Shown piece after piece: positions 1 to 8,598 of a stretch of 54,708 nt of DNA (the first letter of the stretch is position 1; each line of letters begins with the position of its first letter). The DNA lies in contig JALRLY010000252.1 in the NCBI GenBank assembly GCA_023647555.1, positions 1 to 54,708 of the forward strand. Reading direction: 5' to 3'. The notes below the pieces were generated by a model. It ran no database searches and was not told where the DNA came from. It saw only the letters and a list, made by a program, of their open reading frames with translations. The DNA comes from Pancytospora philotis (taxonomy: Eukaryota; Microsporidia). The position numbers and the translations under genes were made by a program.

Positions 1-4
1 CCCC

Positions 5-691
5 ATGACTTACGTGCACCCTGAACTGAGATACGCGTACGACGCGCTCGAGCCGTACATCGATGCCGAGACCATGAACATCCACCACACCAAGCACCAC
101 GCGGCGTACGTCAAGCGCCTGGAGTCGCTCTCCGGGAGAACGCCCGGTGATCGCAACAACGCGAGCCTGCACAGCCTGCTCGGGGACATGCACAAGAACA
201 CCGCGATCCTCGAGGAGGACCGTAAGACGCTGGAGGAGGGCGGCGGCGGGCACTACAACCACAGCCTGTTCTGGCTCTACATGTGCCCCGACGCGAGCGA
301 GGGCAAGATGAGCGATCTGCTCAAGAGCCGGATCGACAACGACTTTGGCTCGGTTGCGGCCTTCAAGGAGCAGTTCGGCAAGGCGGCGATGACCGTGTTC
401 GGCAGCGGCTGGTGCTGGTGGGTCTACAACACGCGGGAGAACAAGAGCTCCATCACGGTAACGAAGAACCAGCTCAACCCCATCATGGACGATGAGAAGA
501 ACGTGTGCCTGCTGGGGCTGGACGTGTGGGAGCATGCCTACTACCTCAAGTACCATAATCTGAAGGGCGACTACATCAAGCACTGGTGGAGCGTGGTCGA
601 CTGGGAGACCGTGTCGCGGATCCACGACGAAATCGCCATCAACGACAAGCCGCTTGCTCTGAGCAACCAGGGGCACATCTTGTTTGACTGA
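5..691 (+). CDS. SOD2: Superoxide dismutase, Mn type
   Basis: Converts superoxide to hydrogen peroxide and oxygen. The 228-residue protein has both Fe/Mn-SOD domains. The metal ligands are visible as H27 (in IHHTKHH), H86 (in GGHYNHSLFW), and D173 and H177 (in LGLDVWEHAYY). Gly in the GGHYNH segment and Gln156 in KNQLNPIM are the arrangement of manganese rather than iron enzymes. The start ATG directly follows CCC at the very edge of the window, so the promoter lies outside. No targeting peptide is visible, so a cytosolic enzyme is inferred. The C-terminus carries about 20 residues beyond the usual end (DEIAINDKPLALSNQGHILF). The next gene, an aldo-keto reductase, is on the same strand; both fit stress or redox metabolism. 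Family assignment is secure. Confidence 0.95.
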   Translation: MTYVHPELRYAYDALEPYIDAETMNIHHTKHHAAYVKRLESLSGRTPGDRNNASLHSLLGDMHKNTAILEEDRKTLEEGGGGHYNHSLFWLYMCPDASEGKMSDLLKSRIDNDFGSVAAFKEQFGKAAMTVFGSGWCWWVYNTRENKSSITVTKNQLNPIMDDEKNVCLLGLDVWEHAYYLKYHNLKGDYIKHWWSVVDWETVSRIHDEIAINDKPLALSNQGHILFD

Positions 692-1037
692 ATCATTAAA
701 GTAATTGGATGGTATTTCTATGGGTTTTGAGCCGTTTATTACCATATTGTACTTGATGCTGTTCATTTTATATAATTTACTTAAATAGCATAGCACCATA
801 TTTTTAGATGCTTACCTGCTTGATTATTCAATTATGAGAGATGCATGTAAATTGGATTGGGTTTGCCATGATTAATGCGAAACTTTCAGTGTCAATACAC
901 TCCTTGGCTAGTATTACGCTATAGCGTTTCACTGTGCATTGATTGAAGCCTTCGGTACCCGCCGTCCAATCCTTGAAAGTTGTGACACATGTGAAACATG
1001 CCAGCGTGCATATAAAAGCGGGTAGGCATACGAGGCC
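692..1037. other. Intergenic, SOD to aldo-keto reductase
   Basis: AT-rich spacer without a supported gene. Its right end holds a TATA-like element (listed separately) serving the downstream gene. Confidence 0.6.
1011..1017 (+). promoter_or_regulatory. TATA-like box of the aldo-keto reductase
   Basis: TATAAAA lies 21-27 bases before the ATG at 1038. Together with the short leader this is a plausible core promoter; only sequence and position support it. Confidence 0.5.
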
Positions 1038-1865
1038 ATGGAGTACAACTTGAACTCAGGCTACAAAATCCAGGCAATAGGCATGGGCACATGGATGCTG
1101 GTCGAGGAGAAGGAGACGCTCGCGGCGCTCGAGGCCGCGTACGACGCCGGCTGCCGCCACTTCGACACCGCCGCTGCGTACCACAACGAGGAGATCATCG
1201 GCAAGTTCCTCGCCGATAAGAACAGACACGACCTGTTCATCACGTCGAAGCTGTGGAACGACTGCCACGACCGCGTCGAGGAGGCCTGTGACGAGACGCT
1301 GGCGCGGCTCGGCACGGACTACCTGGATCTCTACCTCATACATTGGCCGTGCAACAGCACCGGGGAGCTGGATCTTGCGCGCGTGTGGGGCGACATGGAG
1401 AAGCTCGTGAAGGCGAAGAAGGTGCACTCAATCGGTGTCGCTAACTTCGGGCCGAAGAACCTCGCCAAGCTGCTCAGCGTCTGCACCATCAAGCCTGCCG
1501 TGGACCAGGTAGAGCTGCATCCCTATCTGCCGCAGGAGGAGATCCGGCAAATCTGCAGGAAGAACGAGATCATCGTCATCGCGTACTCCTCGCTGGGCTC
1601 AACTGCGGTGGCCAACAGCGTGAAGAACGACGATACGATCAAGTGGATCGCAGAGAGGCACAAAACGTCACCCGAGATCGTCCTGCTCTCGTACGGCGTC
1701 ATGCTCGGCTGCTGTGTGATCCCGCGCAGCCGGAATCCGAAGCACATCAAGAGTAACCGACAGCTGATCCCGCTGAGCAGCGAAGACATGAGAGAGATCG
1801 AGGCCATAAAAATCAGGCACAGGTACATCAAGCACGAGCAGTTCGGCGAGCACGTATTTGAATAA
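1038..1865 (+). CDS. Aldo-keto reductase (aldose reductase-like)
   Basis: NAD(P)H-dependent reduction of an aldehyde or sugar, probably to a polyol; the exact substrate cannot be read from sequence. The 275-residue TIM barrel shows the whole catalytic tetrad: D43 and Y48 (FDTAAAYHNEE), K71 (ITSKLWN) and H102 (LIHWP). The C-terminal IPRSRNPKHIKSN segment is the usual binding site for the 2'-phosphate and adenosine of NADPH. The protein is shorter than the about 315 residues of typical aldose reductases because the C-terminal substrate loop is trimmed. It has a TATA-like box at 1011 and ends in an AATAAA overlapping its stop codon. Family assignment is secure; physiological role is inferred. 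Confidence 0.93.
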   Translation: MEYNLNSGYKIQAIGMGTWMLVEEKETLAALEAAYDAGCRHFDTAAAYHNEEIIGKFLADKNRHDLFITSKLWNDCHDRVEEACDETLARLGTDYLDLYLIHWPCNSTGELDLARVWGDMEKLVKAKKVHSIGVANFGPKNLAKLLSVCTIKPAVDQVELHPYLPQEEIRQICRKNEIIVIAYSSLGSTAVANSVKNDDTIKWIAERHKTSPEIVLLSYGVMLGCCVIPRSRNPKHIKSNRQLIPLSSEDMREIEAIKIRHRYIKHEQFGEHVFE

Positions 1866-1866
1866 A
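1861..1866 (+). terminator. AATAAA overlapping the stop codon
   Basis: AATAAA contains the TAA stop (1863-1865) of the aldo-keto reductase, so the 3' UTR should be very short. Confidence 0.5.
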
Positions 1867-2216
1867 CTCAGTACAAAATAGTTTTATCAGTTGTTGATTT
1901 TCTTTTTTTAAAGTTAAAACGGGCGTTACTACCGAGCTGTGATGCTTGCTGGAGAAGGTAGCATACACAGCGGTGAATAGCAGCCGGGTAAAACGCGTGA
2001 CTAACTTTTCTGATTATCGCCCACGAGGTGACCATGGAGCCTGCTCTACTCAACAACTAACTTGACTATGCAGCCGCGCGTATGCGCATATCTATATCAC
2101 GTGAGTTGCTTAAGACCGCTTCGACTCATCTCATTGGGGCATTGCGCGCTATGCCGTGCTCATCAAATTTTTATCTGCCTCCAGCACAGTTCCGCAGACC
2201 TGAAAATTTTACCCCA
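1866..2216. other. Leader region of array gene 1
   Basis: The open frame of array gene 1 extends upstream to an ATG at 2082, and this part is alignable with the region before array gene 2. The conserved start motif and signal peptide begin only at 2217, so I treat it as non-coding leader. Nothing else recognised. Confidence 0.5.
2165..2216 (+). promoter_or_regulatory. Shared start module of array gene 1
   Basis: AAATTTTT at 2165-2172 and AAAATTTTACCCC at 2203-2215 lie immediately before the ATG. The same two elements at nearly the same spacing precede array genes 2-4 (from 4200, 5717 and 7252). Confidence 0.6.
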
Positions 2217-3296
2217 ATGTTTAGCCAAGCCCTGTTGATCGCTATCCGCTTCGCGTGTGTTTTCGCCAGCAATCCGGCCGGGTTATCATTGCCCTGCACA
2301 CCTTCGCAATTAGAGGTGGAGCGCGTATACACCTACTTTCACGAGTCTATTGTGCGCTCCGTGCATGAGATTATTCCGACATTGCAGCCCGTAGTTTCTG
2401 AAGCTAGAGTACTATGCAACGAGGTCATTAACATGTTTGAATGCGCACATAAATCGCATATCAATAAGAAATATGTTGAGTATGTGGCTTATTTGGCATC
2501 TATCAGACCCTGTTTGCAAGATAATAGAGCGCGCATCGATTACGTGACAGCTTCTGCAAGAACCATCTTATGTAGAAATTACGCTCTGTGTATACAGATG
2601 TATAACTATTTCAAGTATACTAAGCAGTATTTGCGCCTGGCCGGCCTGTTCTGCACCCACAAGCCTCATGAGCCGGTAGATATGAAAGCGTTCGAGGCCA
2701 TGGCGTTTGCAGATATGGTCAAAAGCACACTCGACCTCGCAACACAGTTCTCCTCGGCAGTTATTAACATACAAAAGGGATACGAAAGCTTACGTAAAAG
2801 AGGCATGGCTATAAGCACGGAATCAGAGTTTTCCATGTCCTTCCATTGCAAGAGTCTGCATTTATTTAAGACTGTATTAGAATCGCTTTTCCCACCAATT
2901 AAAGCCCTAATGGTGAGTTCTTGTAAGCTTGATAAACTGGTCGAATCCATTCTAGATGCTCCTTTGCCCACCGCAGCCCCTGGATCGCCAAGTCCGAGTC
3001 TTTCGAAAGCGTTTGCTTTCCGAATGAACCTTGAGCTACAAGGACACCTCATGCTGCTTTATGTTACTAGCCGCGATTTCCTCCAGGAGAGAGATTCTAG
3101 ATGGCGTGCTAATACCATGGCTGCGATAAAAAAGGCCAACGAATGGAGGGCTGAAAATTTATCGGCAGAGCGGTTCCTCGATGTGCCCACGGAAAAATTG
3201 CCATCTGCCAGCGCGCTGGGAATTGATCTGCAGAAATACGCCGCTAACAGTTACTCAGCCAACGCTCTACTGGACGAGCTGCTTTCCGTGGAATAA
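2217..3296 (+). CDS. Tandem secreted-protein family, member 1
   Basis: Function unknown. First of six tandem, same-strand paralogues. From the ATG after AAAATTTTACCCC the product is 359 residues and begins with a hydrophobic signal-peptide-like stretch (MFSQALLIAIRFACVFAS). The rest looks mainly alpha-helical without a second membrane segment, so secretion is inferred. Conserved family points include Cys27 in the CTPSQLE motif, a Leu-Cys before the FECAHKSH stretch, an IRPCL motif, and a central YNYFKY-KQYLRLAGLFC block. The C-terminus has the family motif ERFLDVP with LPSASA. It is clearly more similar to member 2 than to any other copy. An alternative ATG at 2082 would add 45 residues before the signal peptide and is less likely. 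Codon use is visibly less GC-rich at third positions than in housekeeping neighbours. The stop overlaps AATAAA. Confidence 0.85.
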   Translation: MFSQALLIAIRFACVFASNPAGLSLPCTPSQLEVERVYTYFHESIVRSVHEIIPTLQPVVSEARVLCNEVINMFECAHKSHINKKYVEYVAYLASIRPCLQDNRARIDYVTASARTILCRNYALCIQMYNYFKYTKQYLRLAGLFCTHKPHEPVDMKAFEAMAFADMVKSTLDLATQFSSAVINIQKGYESLRKRGMAISTESEFSMSFHCKSLHLFKTVLESLFPPIKALMVSSCKLDKLVESILDAPLPTAAPGSPSPSLSKAFAFRMNLELQGHLMLLYVTSRDFLQERDSRWRANTMAAIKKANEWRAENLSAERFLDVPTEKLPSASALGIDLQKYAANSYSANALLDELLSVE

Positions 3297-3297
3297 A
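3292..3297 (+). terminator. AATAAA overlapping the stop codon
   Basis: GAATAAA contains the TAA of array gene 1 (3294-3296), the same arrangement as in the aldo-keto reductase and array gene 2. Confidence 0.5.
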
Positions 3298-3325
3298 TTA
3301 CATTTTAGCAACTGATATACGCGTC

Positions 3326-3972
3326 GAGGCTGAGGCTGAAACGCATCTCTCATTGGCTAACAGCTAACTGTGCACTGCAGACCGCAACCTGTTAATGGGG
3401 CGGGAGGGATGTGCCCGCACTGCGGCGAAGCAGCCAAGGCCGTTGACCACATCGCCATGCACTGCAAGCGCATGCTCGCGCACGACTACACGCAGCGCCA
3501 CAACGACCTAGTGCAGTCATTACACCTGTTGCTGTGCAGCTGGTACGGGCTGAAGAGTCCGCGCAAGATCCGCCTGCACTCAGTGCAGGAGGTCCTGAGC
3601 AACCGCGATGTCACATCCGAGTTGACACTCGCATCAAGACCGACGTCAAGGTGGCCCACGACCGCCCGGATATCTTCGTGCTCGACGAGCGGCGCAACCA
3701 GACGCTGCTGATCAAGGTAGGCATCATCAGCCAAGATCAGCTGCAGACCGACGAAACGAGGGAGGCGCAAGTATGATCCGCTAGCGTAAAAGATCAGAAT
3801 GATGTACAAGTGCAGCGTGCGGGTTGTACCGTACGTCATGACTTGGGGTGGTGTTGTGGCACGATGCCACACGAGTTATTTGCGAGAACTAGACGTCCTG
3901 ACCAATGTGGAAGCTTACATCCAAGCCCGAGTGCTTAGAAGTACTTCGGAGTCTGTCTCGTTCGAGGCCTAA
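3326..3972 (+). mobile_element. Decayed 3' end of a non-LTR retrotransposon (REL-endonuclease type)
   Basis: Three short frames read as one broken coding region. The first (to about 3600) has a CCHC-like motif, CPHCGEAAKAVDHIAMHC, then RHND and HSVQEVLSN. The second (about 3600-3776) has IRVDTRIKTDVK, RPDIFVLDERR, LLIKVGI and SQDQLQ. The third (3799-3972) has VVPYVMTWGGVV, YLREL and ends SVSFEA-stop. A CCHC motif followed by an RPD...hydrophobic-VG nuclease-like core is the C-terminal layout of LINE elements carrying a restriction-like endonuclease (R2/R4/Dong/NeSL group). At least two frameshifts are present and no reverse transcriptase domain is seen upstream, so this is a dead 5'-truncated copy. 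The left edge is approximate. The clade is inferred from remembered family features. Confidence 0.65.
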
Positions 3973-4253
3973 CTAAAAATTCTCGAGGAAGGCGTAGGCA
4001 AATGACCGCAGGTAGCAGCTGGTGCATGTACTCAAAAAGGAGGCGCTGGCGCGTGCGTGGAGTGCCACGAGCATTTAAAGTTCCTCCCTAAATAAATTTA
4101 TTCCCAGTCACGTGTATGAGCCCCACAACTCCATATGAGTTTCTGAAGACCACCTCAGTTCACTTCACTGCAAGCATTGCGCGCTCTGCTGTACTCGATA
4201 AATTTTTCATCAGAAGCCAGCTCATTTTTTACAGACCTGCAAATTTTACCCCA
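3973..4253. other. Spacer and leader of array gene 2
   Basis: No gene supported. From about 4116 the sequence aligns with the leader of array gene 1, so this stretch was part of the duplicated unit. The retroelement remnant lies between the two units. Confidence 0.5.
4200..4252 (+). promoter_or_regulatory. Shared start module of array gene 2
   Basis: AAATTTTT at 4200-4207 and AAATTTTACCCC at 4241-4252 immediately before the start codon, matching the modules of array genes 1, 3 and 4. Confidence 0.6.
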
Positions 4254-5333
4254 ATGTTCGGTCAAACCCTGTTGTTCGCTACCCGCTTCGCGTGTGTATT
4301 CGCCAGCAATCCGGCCGGGCCATCGTCGTCCTGCACACCTTCGCAATTAGAGGTAGAGCGTGTATACACCAAATGCCACAGGTCTATCTTATGCCGCGCG
4401 TATGAAATCATGACAATATTAGAGCCCCGCGTTTCCAGGGCCAGAACACTATGTAGAGAGGTCACTACTATGTTTGAATGCACGCAGCAATCTCATATTG
4501 ATAAGAGATATGTTGAGTATGTAGCTCATCTAGCGACCATCAGACCCTGTCTGCAAGCTAATAGGGACCGCATCAATTACTTAATAACATCTGTAAAAGC
4601 TGTCTTATTTGAAAATTATGCGCTGTGTACACAAATGTATAACTATTTCAAGTATGCTAAGCAGTATTTACGCCTGGCCGGTCTGTTCTGCACCCATAAG
4701 CCCTATGAGCCGGTGGATACGAAAGCGTTCAAAGCCATGGCGCTCGAGGATATGATAGACAATACATTCAAGTTAGGAATACAGTTCTCTTCGGCGGTGA
4801 CTAGCATACAAAAGGGATACGAGAGTTTGCGTGATAGAGACGTGGTTATGAGCGCAGAGGCCAAGTTTTCCATGCTCTTCCATTGCAAGAGTCTGCAGTT
4901 ATTTAAGATTATATTGGAATCACTTTTCCCGCCAATTCAGGCTTTAATGCTGACTACCCATAAAATCGATGAACTGGCCCGTACCATTCTAGATGTTTCT
5001 TCGCCGGCTGCTGCCCCTAGCCCTTTAAATCTGACTTTCTCGAGAGCGTTTGCTAGCCGGATGAATTTAGAGATTGCCGGGCATCTCGCTATGCTCCGTA
5101 TTGCGGCTCGCCAGTTCCTTTGGGAGAGCAACTCTGAGTGGCTTGCTGGTACTACAGCTGCGATAGATAAGGCTAACGATTGGAAAGCTGAGAAACTATT
5201 AGCAGAGCGGTTCCTTGACGTGCCCGTGGAACAATTGCCATCTGCCAGCGCGATGGATGACGATTTGCAGGATTACGCCCCTGGCGGTTTGCCGGCAAAA
5301 GCTCTACAGTGCAGGCTGAATTTTATAGAATAA
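4254..5333 (+). CDS. Tandem secreted-protein family, member 2
   Basis: Function unknown. Same length (359 residues) as member 1 and its closest relative, aligning end to end without gaps. The product starts with a signal-peptide-like MFGQTLLFATRFACVFAS and keeps CTPSQLEVERVYT, the FECTQQSH and IRPCLQ motifs, the YNYFKYAKQYLRLAGLFC block and the ERFLDVP/LPSASA C-terminal motif. The ATG follows AAATTTTACCCC; an in-frame ATG at 4116 exists but precedes the signal peptide and lacks the motif. The two copies have diverged at many scattered amino-acid positions while all cysteines listed above are kept, which suggests a maintained fold rather than decay. Stop overlaps AATAAA. Confidence 0.85.
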   Translation: MFGQTLLFATRFACVFASNPAGPSSSCTPSQLEVERVYTKCHRSILCRAYEIMTILEPRVSRARTLCREVTTMFECTQQSHIDKRYVEYVAHLATIRPCLQANRDRINYLITSVKAVLFENYALCTQMYNYFKYAKQYLRLAGLFCTHKPYEPVDTKAFKAMALEDMIDNTFKLGIQFSSAVTSIQKGYESLRDRDVVMSAEAKFSMLFHCKSLQLFKIILESLFPPIQALMLTTHKIDELARTILDVSSPAAAPSPLNLTFSRAFASRMNLEIAGHLAMLRIAARQFLWESNSEWLAGTTAAIDKANDWKAEKLLAERFLDVPVEQLPSASAMDDDLQDYAPGGLPAKALQCRLNFIE

Positions 5334-5334
5334 A
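5329..5334 (+). terminator. AATAAA overlapping the stop codon
   Basis: GAATAAA includes the TAA (5331-5333) of array gene 2. Confidence 0.5.
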
Positions 5335-5767
5335 ATACGTTTCTAGCAATCAGCGTACGATTTTGACACAAGGCGGGCGAGCTAAACGGGGAAAGCTAAG
5401 GTGAAGCATTGGAGTTCGCAGCGTACAGCAAGACACCTGTGGGCTTGCCACAAAGAGCTACACAGGGCATGCGACAGCGAACGCATATCAGTATTTGATA
5501 CACGCTGCCCGCAGATACTTTGCTCTATTCTACAATGGAGCACGCGCATGCATGTGAGCATCGAGTACTCTGCATATCAAACTTGCTGAGAGAAGACTCT
5601 GATTCCTCAGAAGATGCTAATAAGTTATTATCCAGCATTTTAGCGAAAGATATATTTCTTCTATGGAATATTACAGCGCGACCAAAGATATTAGTTTATA
5701 AACGAGAGATCTCGACAAAATTTTTATCAAAATCCAGCTCATTATTGCGAATACAAAAAATTACCCC
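5334..5767. other. Spacer and leader of array gene 3
   Basis: No gene supported. The last 55 bases resemble the leader of array gene 2: an AAAATTTTT element from 5717 and AAAATTACCCC ending at 5767. Confidence 0.5.
5717..5767 (+). promoter_or_regulatory. Shared start module of array gene 3
   Basis: AAAATTTTT at 5717-5725 and AAAAAATTACCCC ending at 5767, directly before the ATG; alignable with the leader of array gene 2. Confidence 0.6.
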
Positions 5768-6841
5768 ATGTTCGCTCGGCGTCTGCTGATCATCACTTAC
5801 TTTGCATGCGGCTTCGCGGGCAACCCAGCCGAGCTATCACCGCCCTGCTCGGCTTCGCAGTCGGAAGCGAAGCAAGTATGCATCTACTACCACGAGTCTA
5901 TTTTGCGCCTCACGCGTGAAGTTATGCCTGCAGTACTGTCTGCTGCTTCTAAGTATAAAGATTTGTGCGGGGAGCTTATTCCGAAGCTCGAAAGTGCATC
6001 GCAGGCTTGCACCGGTCAGCGGCCCAATAAAGGTCGCTATCATCTAACAAATATCACATCTTATCTCGAATCCAACAAGGAGCGCATCAGCGCAGCAGTA
6101 GCCCCTGTGAGGGAAATCATGATAAAAAGCCATGCCGCATTCATTGAGGCCTATCGCTATTTTGAGTACATCAAACAATATCTGAGCGTGGCTGGGCTGT
6201 ACTGCGACTACGAATGTAAATTTACGGTGAATTTAAAAGAGGGCGAACTCATGGGAAATGCTGAGATAGAACATAACACGCGCGTGTTGGCGGAGCATAT
6301 CGCCTTGGGACTGAAGAGCTTCAATAGTGAGTACAATAAAATGTGCGAGAGGGGCTTAAGTGGCAAACCTAAATATTCCATAGCGTTTTATGTCGCAAGT
6401 CTGCGGCTTCACCAGTGTGTGCTGAAGGAGCTCTATCACTCGACTTCAGCTCTGGTGCGCATTACTGATTTCCTTGCTTACATGGCCATGGCTAGTCCTC
6501 TTTCAGATGATCCTGTGTCCGACGCGACTCCTGGTCCGGCAAAGCGGAGTCGGTTAGAAGCACCTACGTGCCGGTTAGATGACGTACTACGTAGACACCT
6601 TACGACGTTCCTTAACGCGAGTCGTGCTTTGCCCCGAGAGGATACTGAATGGGATGCTAAGATTTTAGCTGCAATAGCACTAGCAGAAACACAAACAGCC
6701 CGCTTATCCGCGCATTCTTTGCTTGACGTGCCCATGGATCAACTGCCGTGTACCGGCGCATTTTGCATCGATTTACAAGAACCCGCTTTAGACGTTTTTT
6801 CTCCGGATGCTTTACAGGAAGCGCTGTATTTCGAGTATTAA
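5768..6841 (+). CDS. Tandem secreted-protein family, member 3
   Basis: Function unknown. The 357-residue product opens with a signal-peptide-like segment (MFARRLLIITYFACGFAG) and keeps the family skeleton: CSASQSEAKQV, a YHESI motif, an LCGEL motif, and the central YRYFEYIKQYLSVAGLYC block. The C-terminal half carries the family LLDVPMDQLP motif. A Pro/Arg-rich insertion (near PGPAKRSRLEAP) separates the last two helical parts. By eye it is nearer to member 4 (shared DYE after the AGL-C block, NLK, YSI-F) than to members 1 and 2. The ATG is the first in frame and follows ATTACCCC. No AATAAA lies at the stop, unlike members 1 and 2. Confidence 0.85.
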   Translation: MFARRLLIITYFACGFAGNPAELSPPCSASQSEAKQVCIYYHESILRLTREVMPAVLSAASKYKDLCGELIPKLESASQACTGQRPNKGRYHLTNITSYLESNKERISAAVAPVREIMIKSHAAFIEAYRYFEYIKQYLSVAGLYCDYECKFTVNLKEGELMGNAEIEHNTRVLAEHIALGLKSFNSEYNKMCERGLSGKPKYSIAFYVASLRLHQCVLKELYHSTSALVRITDFLAYMAMASPLSDDPVSDATPGPAKRSRLEAPTCRLDDVLRRHLTTFLNASRALPREDTEWDAKILAAIALAETQTARLSAHSLLDVPMDQLPCTGAFCIDLQEPALDVFSPDALQEALYFEY

Positions 6842-7303
6842 ATTATATTACGGGCATACTTTTGCGCGATTTGGGCGCCTGGCGACTGCGTTAAGATACT
6901 AGTGCTCCTGCAATGCCTCCCGACTAAAAACTAACGCGACTGCACGCTCTGATACGATTATCTATTATCTACAGCGGCGCGGCGGAGCACGCATGCATAG
7001 ACGCGCGGTCTGAGAGGCAGTCGCCAAAATAAATGTCGAGTTCGGAGTCGGTGCGCGATCGAACACCGGGCAATATAAAGGCACGATTTATCAGCTCACG
7101 GCAAGAACCGTGAGATGCTCATCGTGATCAAGACAGGCTGCGCTCCGCAGAGGCAGAAACGCCGTGATGTGCGATATGGTGATAAATATAATCGCTGATG
7201 AATGTGTGAACATGATTCATTATAAGCCTCGTGCATCCTGCTGAGCTACGCAATTTTTTATCAAGGCTTAGGGCATTTTCTGTTCGCATGAAAAATTTAC
7301 CCC
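6842..7303. other. Spacer and leader of array gene 4
   Basis: No gene supported in 462 bases. The last 52 bases carry the conserved AATTTTTTA and AAAAATTTACCCC elements. Confidence 0.5.
7252..7303 (+). promoter_or_regulatory. Shared start module of array gene 4
   Basis: AATTTTTTA at 7252-7260 and AAAAATTTACCCC at 7291-7303 immediately before the ATG; same layout as array genes 1-3. Confidence 0.6.
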
Positions 7304-8332
7304 ATGTTCGGACAGGCTCTGCTGGTCGCCGCCCGCTTTGCATGCGCTCTTGCCAGCACTCCGGCCGAGCCACTATTGCTCTGCACGCCCTCGCAGTTAG
7401 AAGCCAAGCGTACGTGTGTTGACTACCACGAATCTATTGCGCGCCTTGCGAACGAAGTAATGCCAGCTTTACAGCCTACTGTTTTCGAGACTAGAGAGTT
7501 GTGCAAAGAACTTGTCAGTATCTTCGAATGCACGCAGCAAGCTCATACCGACAAGAATTATGCCGAGTTTTTGATTCATTTATTAACTATTAGACCCTGT
7601 CTTCGTTATTGCAGGAAAAGCTTTATCTCGGTAGATGATTCCGTAGCTAGAATTGTCAGAAAAAGGCATGCCGTGTTTCTTGAGACCTGTCGCTATCTCG
7701 AGTATATCAAGCAGTATCTGCGCATGGCCGGGCTGGCATGCGACTACGAGTTTGGATATCCGGTGAATCTAAAAACAGATGAGCTCATGGAAGTTGTTGA
7801 GGTGGGCCAAAGCACAATTGTCTTAGAAAAATATATCTCCTCGTGGTTAAAAAGCTTAAGGAATGAATGCGCGAGATTGCGTGGTAAAGGCATGAGTGCC
7901 AGAGCTAGATATTCTATAATGTTTCACATTGCAAATCTAGAGTTGCATTACAAGGTGCTGCAATCGCTCTATAAGCCGACGCAGGCCCTGGTGTCTAGCT
8001 ATAACGTGATGGCTAAAAAATATAACTCGATTCTGGATGCTTCCTCGCCAGCTGACTTCTTTAAACCCCATTTTAAGCTCCAGGAATGTCTCATGGCGCT
8101 CCGTAATGCGAGTCGTGACTTGCCCCAAGCGGATTCTGAATGGTATGCTGATTTTTACGCTGCGAAAGCGAAAGCTGGCAAGCACACGGCCCGTTTATCA
8201 GCAAGTTATCTGCTTGACGTTTCCCTGGACCAGTTGGCCTCTGCCAGCGCCGTGAGCGCTGCTCCGCAGGTGCCCGCCTCCGACAGTTCCTCTGCGAATG
8301 TTCCGCAAGGCACGCTGCACCCCGAGCATTAA
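7304..8332 (+). CDS. Tandem secreted-protein family, member 4
   Basis: Function unknown. 342 residues with a signal-peptide-like start (MFGQALLVAARFACALAS), then CTPSQLEAKRTC, YHESIARL, FECTQQAH, IRPCL, and the CRYLEYIKQYLRMAGLACDYE block. The C-terminal LLDVSLDQLASASA motif corresponds to the LDVP/LPSASA motif of the other copies. It lacks the Pro-rich insertion of member 3, which explains the shorter length. Its N-terminal third resembles members 1 and 2 while the middle resembles member 3, which could reflect gene conversion in the array (inference). Start chosen at the ATG behind AAAAATTTACCCC. Confidence 0.85.
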   Translation: MFGQALLVAARFACALASTPAEPLLLCTPSQLEAKRTCVDYHESIARLANEVMPALQPTVFETRELCKELVSIFECTQQAHTDKNYAEFLIHLLTIRPCLRYCRKSFISVDDSVARIVRKRHAVFLETCRYLEYIKQYLRMAGLACDYEFGYPVNLKTDELMEVVEVGQSTIVLEKYISSWLKSLRNECARLRGKGMSARARYSIMFHIANLELHYKVLQSLYKPTQALVSSYNVMAKKYNSILDASSPADFFKPHFKLQECLMALRNASRDLPQADSEWYADFYAAKAKAGKHTARLSASYLLDVSLDQLASASAVSAAPQVPASDSSSANVPQGTLHPEH

Positions 8333-8522
8333 ATTACACTCCAGTCTTATCATTGGGCATTCCCTATAGCCATTCGTGCTGTTCATCGGTTCGTGCATGG
8401 CTGCTGCCAGGATGGACGTTTTATGCGCTAGCGGAGACAACTTAGGGAACCTGCGATTTGATTCGCACTGGTCTAACATTTTAGTTGTGTTGAAGTTGAA
8501 TTCCTACAGCAGTGAAAATTGT

Positions 8523-8548
8523 ATCTAGGCTGGATCACCGGCCTAGAT
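8523..8548. repeat. Perfect inverted repeat upstream of array gene 5
   Basis: Arms ATCTAGGC (8523-8530) and GCCTAGAT (8541-8548) flank a 10-base loop, 50 bases before the start of array gene 5. It could be an operator-like site or chance. Confidence 0.45.
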
Positions 8549-8586
8549 GCCATTTGTTTGCCCTCAAGTAGTTCTTTTGCCCGTTG

Positions 8587-8598
8587 AAAAATTTGCCC
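8587..8598 (+). promoter_or_regulatory. Start motif of array gene 5
   Basis: AAAAATTTGCCC immediately before ATG 8599. The second upstream AAATTTTT element seen in genes 1-4 is not evident here. Confidence 0.55.

Noticed and set aside
2082..2216. N-terminal 45-residue extension of array gene 1 (and 46 residues in gene 2 from 4116)
   Set aside because: The extension would precede the signal peptide, lacks the AAATTT/CCC signal at its ATG, and is not conserved as protein between copies.
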